A stretch of DNA of 12,119 nt from Verrucomicrobiota bacterium (GCA_022709625.1 JAKLIL010000019.1:1-12119); one strand, 5' to 3'. Counted from the first letter of the stretch, positions 5,701-12,020 are shown. Numbers and translations: made by a program. The notes: generated by a model not told the origin, from the letters alone.

Positions 5701-8501
5701 ACGGCGACGGCGATTGGACCGATGCGGGCGAACAAGCGGTCGCCGACAACGGAGTGGTCAACGGCATCCAGTGGTATCCCTTCACGCCCGGCGCAATCAC
5801 CGCCGCAACCTCGACCTTCGTCCGTTGCCGCCTGAGCACGGCGCGGGGCTTGACCGAGCAAGGACCGGCCCCCGACGGGGAAGTCGAGGACTATGAGATT
5901 CCGCTCGTCCCCGTCAAATGGCTCCAACGGCCGGATGCGACCTCCAACGGCGTGGACGTGGACAATTCGATCGTGCATCTGGCGGACGATTTCCGCTGTA
6001 CGATGTCCGGGCCCATCACCGACGTCCACGTCTGGACTTCGTTCTTTGATGACATGGTCCCGGCATATCTCACGAACATGACTTTCTCCTTGTTCATCTA
6101 CAAGGACGTCCCGGCGGCCGGCCAGAACCACAGCCATCCCGGCGAACTCCTGTGGTCCCGGAAGTTCGCGCCGGGCACCTATCAGGCCGGCCTGATTTCC
6201 GCCGGCACGCCGGAGTGGTGGCACAATCCCCCGCAGGCGTTCTGGATTCCCGCCGGCGACAGCCGGATCTACCAGTTCGATTTCTACATGCCTGCGGGCG
6301 AGGAATTCGTCCAGACGGAAGGGCTCGTCTACTGGCTCGGGATCAAATACGACCAACTGGAACCCGGCGGATTCCAACTGGGGTGGAAGAGTTCGCTGGA
6401 ACATTGGAACGACGACGCCTGCTGGCTGGATGAAAGTTCCGGCGTTCCGATCTGGCGGGAACTCCGCTACGGCGGCGATCACCCGCTGGCGCCGGACTCC
6501 ATGGATCTGGCCTTTGCGCTGACCGGCGTCGCGGGCGAAGAACCGGACCTGGACTTCGGCGACGCGCCGGACCAGCCGTATCCGACCCTGCTGGCCAACA
6601 ACGGCGCGCGCCACGTCATCGTGACCGGTGTCTGGATGGGCAATCTGGTGGACCCCGAGGCCGACGGCCAGCCCGACGCCACCGCCACCGGCGACGACTA
6701 CAACAACGCCGACGACGAGGAGGGCGTGAATTTCACGTCGTCCATGTACGTGGGCGGGTCGGCCACCTTCGACGTGATCTGCTCGGCCGCCGGCTATCTG
6801 TCGGTCTGGATCGATTTCAACGCCGACGGCGATTGGTTGGATGCGGGCGAGAACGTCTTCGCCACCAATAACGTGGTGGCGGGCACGAACACGTTCGCTT
6901 TCGCCATTCCCGGCACCGCCGCCGTGGGCAATACCTTCATGCGTTTCCGGTACACGACCTGGCAGGTCCCGCTGGCCGACACCGGCCTGGCCCCGGACGG
7001 AGAGGTGGAGGACTATGTTGTCGCCATCGCGGAACTGCCCAAACCCGAAGCCGACCTGGGCGATGCCCCGGACAGCAGCAACTCGCTGGGCCTGCCGATG
7101 ACCGTCTATCCCGGCGGATTGCCGCCGTTGCTCCCGGCGGCCTATCCCACCGTGTACCAGCTCGGCTCCCCGCCGTTTGGGCCGATCCACTTCAATCCGG
7201 CTAATGGGGTGTTTCTCGGCGGCGCGGTTACCTTCGAGAACGAGGCCGACGTCGGCGTCGACGCCGACGGCGTCAACAACATCCTGCCCGCCACCGATAC
7301 TCCCGACCAGGATGGTCAGGACGATGGCGTGCAATTCCCGCTGGTCCTGCCGCACTGCCGGTCCACCCGGTTCACGTATTGGCTCTGGCCCGTGGCGCCG
7401 CCGCCTGCCCCGGTCTACGTCAACGTCTGGTTCGACTGGAACCGGGACGGCGACTGGAACGACCTCCTGAATTGTCCCGACGGCACGGTCGTGCCGGAAT
7501 GGGCGGTGCAGAACCAGATGCTGGCGCTCGCGCCGATGCCCAGCCCGATCCCCCAGCAGACGCCTGCGTTCATGTGTTGGCATCCCGCCGGCGGAGTCCA
7601 ACCCCTCTGGATGCGCATCACGCTCGCGGAACAGGTTTGGCCTGGGCCGCTGGGCTTCGGCGGCGCCGGCGGCGATGGGCCGTCGACAGGCTACCAGCTG
7701 GGTGAAACCGAAGACTACATCGTCGCCGACTACGCGATGGAAGAGGAACTCGACTTTGGCGACGCCCCGGATCCAACCTATCCGACGCGGCGTCCCGGCA
7801 ACGGCGCGCGGCATGGCGTCATCCCGGGTTTCTCGCTGGGCCGGCAGATCGATGCCGAGGCCGATGGCCAGCCGAATGCCGCCGCCACCGGCGATGACGT
7901 GAATCCACCGCTGGGCATCGACGACGAGGACGGCGTGGTTTTCACCAACCAGATCCTGATCGGCCGCCAAGGGTGCCTGGACGTGTTTCTCTCTTCCGGT
8001 CCCGCCGGCGGCAAGCTCGACGCCTGGGTGGATTTCAACGCCGACGGCGTCTGGGGCCCGGCCGAACAGGTGTTGAATGGCCTCGTGCTGGTGCCGGGCG
8101 TCAACAGCAACGTCTGCTTCAACGTGCCCATCGGCGCCGTGCTCGGTCCGACGTTCGCGCGCTTCCGGCTGAGCAGCGCCGGCGGCCTCGCGCCGGCGGG
8201 CGCGGCGCAGGACGGCGAAGTCGAAGACTACCTCGTCGCCATCTACCAGCCGCGGAACGCCAGCGGCAACCTGGCCGTCACGAACATCCTGCGGGTATCG
8301 GCCAGTACTGCGGCCGTTTGGTGGGCGTCGGCGGATGCCGGCCTGCACTACCAGCTCCAGTCCACGGTGGATCTGACCAACGGCGCGGGTCAAGTGTGGT
8401 CGAACGTGGGTCCGCACGTCATCGGCCCGTCCAACTGGCAGATCGACACCAGCCTGCCCGCCAGCCGGTTCTACCGCGTGCTCATGCCTTGGACGCCGTG
8501 A
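2799..8501 (+). CDS. Giant secreted multi-domain GEVED-repeat protein (1900 aa)
   Basis: The start at 2799 is set by AAGGAG 8 nt upstream and a Sec signal peptide (residues 1-24: basic MKTKR, hydrophobic core, ALA cleavage site). Domains: unrecognised, probably beta-rich N-terminal domain (about 25-293); GEVED units starting at residues 294, 465, 629, 868, 1252, 1419 and 1652; a DUF7901-like insert (about 1040-1251) between the fourth and fifth units; and a Trp-rich C-terminal module (1816-1900) ending near FYRV. Units 3 and 6 are long (233-239 residues) and end in GETEDY; the others end in GEVEDY. Most units carry a D-x-N-x-D-G-x-W loop, which resembles Ca-binding loops. The protein is probably exported and extracellular; no catalytic motif is visible. 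It is a paralogue of the protein just upstream but has its own promoter. Precise function is unknown; adhesin or surface-layer component is inference. Confidence 0.93.
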   Translation: MKTKRAVLGLCAGVFGYLVLAALAGPSLPVTKPPVVPLEQLTGPPVDPPALNGQWFQDSQGGQTNCTHEFHDNTFAAGGGNAGEFCIQGQVVYVEYLFGPGVPGDPITSFVVQASISNNLAESQTAYAGSNSHGESREQVGSYVGRMLNTKLAVEFAIADAGNVPAAFVPPYRDAIPWIVAANEHQTAWYCWSPEGGFYVPVWNFGNIGPGETASDILAFTVPAGLPSTDPRYATLEASYNTGADIFLNRATSLKISTWIDDVAVDKGDQQVEPPLRFSNVSVFHDVPDLQSLDFGDAPDSADAGVYPTLLVNDGARHVYVPGIQMNGLDVETDGQPTANADGDDTADVADEDGVTFFMALTAGESASVNVEVSYPPGGFLSAWVDFNADGDWDDPGENVASAKEAIFGINQITFDVPGGAAIGNTYARFRFSTDEQAVLTYAGLAPDGEVEDYLVEIQEGDPYDFGDAPTPYPTVLPNGARHAIDPAVYLGALLDAEANGRPSVNADGDDLDNLADEDGVTFATPLVAGNTATVDVTCAVSGSLWAWIDFGADNSWAQPEDEILSGVTVPAGTSSQSFTVPASAAGGNAYARFRFTTNPEALSYVGLAPDGEVEDYLVEIRQEQADLDFGDAPEGALAYPGTPTLGQFPTCMTVGPAAWIQHGLGWARFGMGPGPAWDAEADGNAGICPVFNPTYDLDECFADGDAGLLGPTSYTITGPVGAEVVATCPGSASGTALGTVCQTATWGTDVDIFVVNGMPVAGYVNMLMDWDQNGIWGGVSTCPGGSAPEHVLVNCQVPIGFSGPLSALLPPPPSFRIGPNPGYVWARFTITEIPVPTQAWDGSGIFEDGETEDYLLQVNAAQEPDLDFGDAPDAVAAPRYPTLLANNGANHVIVPGFCLGNLVDAEQDGQPDPQALGDDNNPPVGLDDEDGVTFPTALFSGVPSRVQVVATVPAGVSAYFSMWIDYNGDGDWTDAGEQAVADNGVVNGIQWYPFTPGAITAATSTFVRCRLSTARGLTEQGPAPDGEVEDYEIPLVPVKWLQRPDATSNGVDVDNSIVHLADDFRCTMSGPITDVHVWTSFFDDMVPAYLTNMTFSLFIYKDVPAAGQNHSHPGELLWSRKFAPGTYQAGLISAGTPEWWHNPPQAFWIPAGDSRIYQFDFYMPAGEEFVQTEGLVYWLGIKYDQLEPGGFQLGWKSSLEHWNDDACWLDESSGVPIWRELRYGGDHPLAPDSMDLAFALTGVAGEEPDLDFGDAPDQPYPTLLANNGARHVIVTGVWMGNLVDPEADGQPDATATGDDYNNADDEEGVNFTSSMYVGGSATFDVICSAAGYLSVWIDFNADGDWLDAGENVFATNNVVAGTNTFAFAIPGTAAVGNTFMRFRYTTWQVPLADTGLAPDGEVEDYVVAIAELPKPEADLGDAPDSSNSLGLPMTVYPGGLPPLLPAAYPTVYQLGSPPFGPIHFNPANGVFLGGAVTFENEADVGVDADGVNNILPATDTPDQDGQDDGVQFPLVLPHCRSTRFTYWLWPVAPPPAPVYVNVWFDWNRDGDWNDLLNCPDGTVVPEWAVQNQMLALAPMPSPIPQQTPAFMCWHPAGGVQPLWMRITLAEQVWPGPLGFGGAGGDGPSTGYQLGETEDYIVADYAMEEELDFGDAPDPTYPTRRPGNGARHGVIPGFSLGRQIDAEADGQPNAAATGDDVNPPLGIDDEDGVVFTNQILIGRQGCLDVFLSSGPAGGKLDAWVDFNADGVWGPAEQVLNGLVLVPGVNSNVCFNVPIGAVLGPTFARFRLSSAGGLAPAGAAQDGEVEDYLVAIYQPRNASGNLAVTNILRVSASTAAVWWASADAGLHYQLQSTVDLTNGAGQVWSNVGPHVIGPSNWQIDTSLPASRFYRVLMPWTP
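2871..3677 (+). other. Unrecognised N-terminal domain of the giant protein
   Basis: Residues 25-293, between the signal peptide and the first GEVED unit. It contains many aromatic residues, a few Cys, polar Asn/Gly/Ser-rich turns, and segments that look like alternating beta strands (for example around VVYVEYLF and LKISTWIDDV). No family was recognised. It is the part of the protein most likely to hold a ligand- or carbohydrate-binding role, but nothing in the sequence proves this. Confidence 0.5.
3678..8243 (+). repeat. GEVED repeat array of the second giant protein (seven units, one insert)
   Basis: Units begin at 3678, 4191, 4683, 5400, 6552, 7053 and 7752, each at an (L/A)D(F/L)GDAP motif. 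Standard units span about 164-172 residues and close with GEVEDY. The units at 4683 and 7053 are much longer and close with GETEDY. The ends of the first two units share a 32-nt identical stretch (4134-4165 and 4623-4654), evidence of recent duplication or conversion. Confidence 0.85.
5916..6551 (+). other. DUF7901-like domain inserted in the GEVED array
   Basis: About 212 residues between GEVED units. It opens with KWLQRPD, then has LADDFRC, GPITDVHVW, PGELLWSRKF, WWHNPPQ, VYWLGIKY, HWNDDACW and a final DLAFALTG. This motif order resembles the DUF7901-type domain found in secreted proteins of Planctomycetes-related bacteria; the match is from memory and unverified. The Trp/His-rich composition is unlike the flanking GEVED units. 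Function unknown. Confidence 0.5.
8244..8498 (+). other. C-terminal FYRV tail module of the second giant protein
   Basis: The last 85 residues begin YQPRNA, then have VTNI, AVWWAS, a YQLQS motif, VWSNVGPHV, DTS and FYRVLMPW. Spacing of these landmarks matches the tail of the upstream giant protein, so this is a shared terminal module and not part of the repeat array. Confidence 0.6.
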
Positions 8502-8540
8502 GCGGGGAGTAGGCTGCTCCGGGCCTTGGAAGGGGATTCT

Positions 8541-8573
8541 CCACGCCGGGAAAAACCGCTTTCCATGGCGTGG
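8541..8573. terminator. Probable bidirectional hairpin between convergent genes
   Basis: CCACGCC (8541-8547) pairs with GGCGTGG (8567-8573), and inside it GGAAA (8549-8553) pairs with TTTCC (8560-8564) around a 6-nt loop, giving about 12 pairs. It lies 39 bp after the giant gene's stop and 6 bp after the aminotransferase stop on the other strand, as expected for a shared terminator. Neither side has a clear T-tract, so it may act with Rho or be an interspersed repeat. Confidence 0.45.
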
Positions 8574-8579
8574 AAACAA

Positions 8580-9749
8580 TCAGCCGCGCGCCTTGGCCTT
8601 TTCCCGCAGGCGGGCAAGGCGGCGGACGGCTTCGGCAAGCGTGTCCTCGCGCTTGGCGAAGTGGAATCGGATCAGGTGGTTCACCGGCTCGCGGAAAAAA
8701 CTGGACCCGGGGACGGCCGCCACGCCGACTTCGCGGGCAAGCCACTCGCAAAACGCCGTGTCGTCCGTCACGCCGAATTCAGCGACATCCACCATGACGT
8801 AGTAGGCGCCTTCGGGTTCGGTGAAGGTCAGCCCGGCATCCCGCAAGCCACTGAGAAACAGGTCGCGCTTGCGCGTGTAGAGCGCAACGAGGGAAGCGTA
8901 ATACGAGTCCGGCATCTCCAGCCCGGCGATGGCGGCCTCCTGCAGCGGGGCGGCGGCGCCGACGGTCAGGAAGTCGTGCACCTTGCGCGCGCCGTCGATG
9001 AACGCGGGCGGGGCAATCACGTAGCCCAGCCGCCAGCCCGTGATGGAATAGGTCTTCGAGAGCGAACTGCACGAAACCGTCCGGTCGAACATGCCCGGCA
9101 GGGCGGAAAAGTAGACGTGCCGATGCGGGGCGTAGACGATGTGCTCATAGACCTCGTCGGTGATGACGAAGGCGTCGAACTCCTCGGCCAGCGCGGCGAT
9201 CTGCAGCAGTTCGTCCCGCGCGAAGACCTTGCCGGTCGGATTCGAGGGATTGCAGAGGATGAGCGCCTTGGGGCGCTGCTCGAAGGCGCGGCGCAGCTCG
9301 GCGGGATCGAACGCGAAGTCCGGCGGCCGCAGCGGGACGTAGATCGGCTCCGCGCCGGAAAGGATCGTGTCGGCGACGTAGTTTTCGTAGAACGGCGAAA
9401 AGACCACGACCTTGTTGCCGGGGTTGCACGCCGTCATCATGGCGGCCATCATCGCTTCGGTACTGCCGCAGGTCACGACGACATGGGCGTCGGGGTCGAT
9501 GGCCAAGCCGGTGAAACGGCTTTGCTTGCGCGCCAGCGCCTGCCGGAAGTTCGCCGCGCCCCACGTGACGGCATACTGGTGGGGGCCGGCGTGCGCGGTT
9601 TTTTCCAACGCCGCGCGCAACTCCTCCGGCGGGTCGAAGTCGGGAAAGCCCTGCGACAGGTTGACCGCGCCGCACTCCATGGCCACCCGCGTCATGCGGC
9701 GGATGACCGATTCCGTGAAGCGTCCGATCCGGCGGCTGGTTTGGGGCAT
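8580..9749 (-). CDS. PLP-dependent class I/II aminotransferase
   Basis: This is a 389-residue fold-type I aminotransferase of normal length. Visible landmarks: N-terminal NLSQGFPDFDPP (30-41), QYAVTWG (59-64), phosphate-binding GST (95-97), NPSNPTGK (167-174, N170 near the cofactor), TDEVYEH (197-203, with D198 and Y201), SLSKTYSITGWRLGY with the Schiff-base lysine K232, and a C-terminal R361 expected to bind the substrate carboxylate. The family transfers amino groups between amino acids and 2-oxo acids in the cytoplasm; substrates (aspartate, methionine, glutamine or kynurenine type) cannot be fixed from sequence. The ATG lies 11 bp after the stop of the upstream thioredoxin-like gene with no clear Shine-Dalgarno, suggesting translational coupling in an operon. 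No in-frame alternative start is visible between the two genes. Confidence 0.93.
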   Translation of the reverse strand: MPQTSRRIGRFTESVIRRMTRVAMECGAVNLSQGFPDFDPPEELRAALEKTAHAGPHQYAVTWGAANFRQALARKQSRFTGLAIDPDAHVVVTCGSTEAMMAAMMTACNPGNKVVVFSPFYENYVADTILSGAEPIYVPLRPPDFAFDPAELRRAFEQRPKALILCNPSNPTGKVFARDELLQIAALAEEFDAFVITDEVYEHIVYAPHRHVYFSALPGMFDRTVSCSSLSKTYSITGWRLGYVIAPPAFIDGARKVHDFLTVGAAAPLQEAAIAGLEMPDSYYASLVALYTRKRDLFLSGLRDAGLTFTEPEGAYYVMVDVAEFGVTDDTAFCEWLAREVGVAAVPGSSFFREPVNHLIRFHFAKREDTLAEAVRRLARLREKAKARG

Positions 9750-9760
9750 GCGGCGCAGAA

Positions 9761-11032
9761 CTATTCCGCGGGCGCGGCGGCAGGGGCCGGAGCCGCCAAA
9801 TACCGTTCCAGCGTCGCCTTCATGCCCGCGTCCTCCGGATTGGCGGCGACGGCTTTCTTCTGGTATTCGATCGCGTCGGCAATGTTGCCGGCGTCGAACA
9901 GGGCCCGCGCATAGGTGTCGAGGATGTTGGCGTCCTTGCCTTGAGAGGCATCCAGCGCCCGCTTGGCGAGCCGCATGGCCAACGGCAGATCGCGTTGCTT
10001 GACCTTGGCATCAGTCAGGATATCCCAGGCGATTTCATTGAGGATTTCGGGGGTTTGGATGTCGAGAGCCTCTATCTGCCCGGCCAATTCGGCGGCCTGC
10101 TCCGGATTGCCAGTTTCCCCCGTGGCGGCATAATAGCGGTCCAATAAATTACCCAGCTTGCGCTGATCTTGGCGCTCGGCAATGTATGCCGCCATCTGCT
10201 GCTTGATGTGGTCGAAATCAACATCTGCCGGGGCGGCGGCGCGGGCGGCCGCCTCCAGGCGGGCGATTTCCTCCTCACCAGCCTCCTTCGTAAACGCCTT
10301 CTGGTACTCTTCCATGGCCATGCCGAAACGCACTTGTTGGATGGCTTTTTTCGCGACGAAAGGTTTGCCGTCGGATCCCAGCCCGCCGAGTTCAGCGTCG
10401 AGGGCTTCCAGCGCCTGGCCTTCTTCGGCCAGTTCTTCGTCGGTGGCGCCCTCGGCGGCCTTCATGTAGAACGCCTCGACCCGCTTCTCGGCCTCGCTCC
10501 GGCGTTTGGCTTTCTCGACGTCGAATGTGCCCGCCTGGATTTCCTGGAGCGTCTCTTTCAGCCCCCCCATGGGATGGCCAATCCAGACGATTTGGCCCTT
10601 GTTCACGACGAACGCCGCCGGGATGCCGTTTTGGCCGGCCGCTTTCATCCAGTTTTCCGCCATGAACTTCTCGGTCGTGTCCATGGCGACCGCGTAATCC
10701 ATTTTTTCGCCCATGTCCGCCACGAATTTGGCCACCTTCTCGGCGGGATTGTCGCCCCGCTCCCACACGTTCATGCCGATGAAGGTCACGTCGGTAAATT
10801 CTTTCGCCATTTCCGTCAGGTGGGGAATGGTGGACCGGCACGGGCCGCACCAGGTCGCCCAGAATTCCACGACGTAGGTCTTGGCCGGCTCGAGGCTCTC
10901 CACGGGCCCGCCCTTGACCCACTGTGCCGCCTTCAGTTCCGGCGCGGGATCGCCGAGGCCGAGCTCGGCGGCGAATACGTGGAGGTATCCCATGGTCAGC
11001 AAGGCGGCAAGGAACGAGGCGGTTTTTTTCAT
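9761..11032 (-). CDS. Exported TlpA/thioredoxin-like protein with TPR-like C-terminal region
   Basis: This 423-residue protein starts at the ATG at 11032, chosen because a signal peptide begins there (MKK, hydrophobic residues 4-20, cleavage near FAA-ELG); the frame stays open upstream but only across antisense and non-coding DNA. The Shine-Dalgarno is weak. The thioredoxin-like domain covers about 25-170, with VEFWATWCGPC (active-site C62 and C65), DVTFIGMNVW, and the cis-proline segment NGIPAAF (P138). A charged, probably coiled-coil linker rich in Glu/Lys/Ala spans about 172-290. The C-terminal part (about 328-412) resembles TPR helices (NEIAWDIL, LDTYARALFDAGNIADAIEYQKKA). An Ala/Pro tail ends the protein. 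It likely acts in the periplasm as a thiol-disulfide reductase or peroxide/redox partner; the target is unknown. It is the first gene of an operon with the aminotransferase. Confidence 0.88.
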   Translation of the reverse strand: MKKTASFLAALLTMGYLHVFAAELGLGDPAPELKAAQWVKGGPVESLEPAKTYVVEFWATWCGPCRSTIPHLTEMAKEFTDVTFIGMNVWERGDNPAEKVAKFVADMGEKMDYAVAMDTTEKFMAENWMKAAGQNGIPAAFVVNKGQIVWIGHPMGGLKETLQEIQAGTFDVEKAKRRSEAEKRVEAFYMKAAEGATDEELAEEGQALEALDAELGGLGSDGKPFVAKKAIQQVRFGMAMEEYQKAFTKEAGEEEIARLEAAARAAAPADVDFDHIKQQMAAYIAERQDQRKLGNLLDRYYAATGETGNPEQAAELAGQIEALDIQTPEILNEIAWDILTDAKVKQRDLPLAMRLAKRALDASQGKDANILDTYARALFDAGNIADAIEYQKKAVAANPEDAGMKATLERYLAAPAPAAAPAE

Positions 11033-11071
11033 GTTGGCTTGGCTTTCTGTGCGGAGGGCACGTTGTTCGCG

Positions 11072-11100
11072 ATTCAAGCCGACCGCCTGGCCCAAAGCAA
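11072..11100 (-). promoter_or_regulatory. Candidate promoter for the thioredoxin-aminotransferase operon
   Basis: On the minus strand, TTGCTT (11100-11095) and TTGAAT (11077-11072) are separated by 17 bp and lie about 40 bp before the start codon. The -35 and -10 each match consensus only moderately, so this is the best candidate seen and is not certain. Confidence 0.35.
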
Positions 11101-11120
11101 GCCGGAATGGTGGAATTGGC

Positions 11121-11149
11121 TTGTCCGCCGAGCGATTTGCGGCAAAAAT
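11121..11149 (+). promoter_or_regulatory. Candidate promoter for the DapB-like gene
   Basis: TTGTCC (11121-11126) and AAAAAT (11144-11149) are separated by 17 bp, about 60 bp before the ATG at 11210. Each box matches 4 of 6 consensus bases. It sits back to back with the candidate minus-strand promoter in the 177-bp divergent region. Confidence 0.3.
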
Positions 11150-11197
11150 ACCGTTTAAATCAGGCGTGGCGGCGGGGCGGGGGGGGCTTGGCCGCGG

Positions 11198-11205
11198 AAA
11201 GGAGG
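11198..11205 (+). promoter_or_regulatory. Strong Shine-Dalgarno of the DapB-like gene
   Basis: AAAGGAGG ends 4 nt before the ATG at 11210. The spacing is short but the match to the anti-Shine-Dalgarno sequence is nearly complete, which fixes this start. Confidence 0.8.
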
Positions 11206-11209
11206 CAAA

Positions 11210-11977
11210 ATGAGGAAAATCCGCATCGGGCTTTTCGGTTTCGGCAAGACCGGCAAGCTGGTGGCCAACGAATTCCTCAAGGACGACCGGTTCGAGCTGG
11301 GCTGGGTGGTCAAGCGCACCCGCAAGTTCGCCGAACGCTATGCCAGTCGCCGGCTCGGCTACGAGACGAAGACCGGGCCCATCCATGCCGTGGGAAAACT
11401 GGGGCCCCGGTTTTTCGCCAAGCACCCGGTGGACGTCCTGATTGATTTCTCTAGCGCCGCCGGCTATCGCAGCTATCGGGACGCCCCGGACGCGGGGGTG
11501 CGGATCGTCAGCGCCATCTCCAAGTACGAACCGGAGGATCTCGCCGCGCTGAAGGAGCTGTCGGCCAAGACGGCTGTGCTGTATTCGCCGAACATCACCT
11601 TGGGCATCAATTTCCTGCTGGTGGCGTCCCAGGTCCTGCAGAAGATCGCCCCGCACGCCGACGTCGAGATCGTCGAAGAGCACTTCCGGGACAAGCAGGA
11701 GGTGTCCGGCACCGCGCTCAAGATCGCGCAGGTGCTGGGGCTGGAGAAAACGCGGCACGTCAATTCGATCCGCGTCGGCGGCATCGTCGGCCGGCACGAA
11801 GTCGTGTTCGGCTTGCCGAACCAGACCATTCGGCTGGTGCACGAAAGCATCAGCCGCGCGGCATTCGGGCAGGGCGCGATCTTCGCCGCCCTGTGGCTGG
11901 CGGACAAGCCGCCCGGGCTCTATTCCATGGAGCAGATCGTGGCCGACATGGTGGCCCGCAACGTCCCGATTTTCTAG
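11210..11977 (+). CDS. dapB: Divergent DapB-family reductase (4-hydroxy-tetrahydrodipicolinate reductase-like)
   Basis: This 255-residue protein has a Rossmann-type start (GLFGFGKTGK, 8-17), IDFSS (78-82), YSPNITLGINF (125-135), EEHFRDK (156-162), SGTA (166-169), RVGGIVGRHE (188-197), and a DapB-like end with SRAAFGQGAIFAALWL. DapB uses NAD(P)H in the lysine/diaminopimelate pathway. Compared with E. coli DapB, H158 and K162 match the catalytic His159 and Lys163, but His160 is replaced by F159, the VDAP before SGTA is shortened to QEV, and the GTTG nicotinamide loop reads SAIS (101-104). Similar variants exist in some Firmicutes DapB-like proteins as I recall, so this may be a genuine subgroup with normal or altered activity. 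The fold assignment is firm; the exact reaction is less so. No other lysine-pathway gene is nearby. Confidence 0.85.
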   Translation: MRKIRIGLFGFGKTGKLVANEFLKDDRFELGWVVKRTRKFAERYASRRLGYETKTGPIHAVGKLGPRFFAKHPVDVLIDFSSAAGYRSYRDAPDAGVRIVSAISKYEPEDLAALKELSAKTAVLYSPNITLGINFLLVASQVLQKIAPHADVEIVEEHFRDKQEVSGTALKIAQVLGLEKTRHVNSIRVGGIVGRHEVVFGLPNQTIRLVHESISRAAFGQGAIFAALWLADKPPGLYSMEQIVADMVARNVPIF

Positions 11978-12005
11978 CCGCCGTCCCGGGCCGACGCCCC
12001 GGCGG
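11978..12005 (+). terminator. Possible hairpin after the DapB-like gene
   Basis: CCGCCG (11978-11983) immediately after the TAG can pair with CGGCGG (12000-12005), with an inner GGGC/GCCC stem (11988-11991 with 11996-11999) and a 4-nt bulge. The following bases are an A-run, not a T-run, so it is not a canonical intrinsic terminator on this strand. Confidence 0.3.
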
Positions 12006-12020
12006 GGCCGAAAAAATGGA

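Noticed and set aside
281..8243. CRISPR-like or non-coding tandem repeat
   Set aside because: The repeats are about 0.5-0.7 kb, in frame and diverged at synonymous sites, so they are protein domain repeats.
2508..8579. Two very long antisense open frames (988 and 1024 codons) opposite the second giant gene
   Set aside because: They mirror the GC-rich, Asp/Gly/Ala-rich repeat codons of the plus strand, give low-complexity Arg/Gly/Val-rich proteins with no recognisable domain, and run across the intergenic gaps.
8526..9914. 462-codon plus-strand frame opposite the aminotransferase
   Set aside because: The minus strand encodes a full aminotransferase with all key motifs; this frame is its shadow.
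10169..11158. 329-codon plus-strand frame opposite the thioredoxin-like gene
   Set aside because: Shadow of the CGPC-containing gene, with no domain of its own, and it runs into the divergent promoter region.
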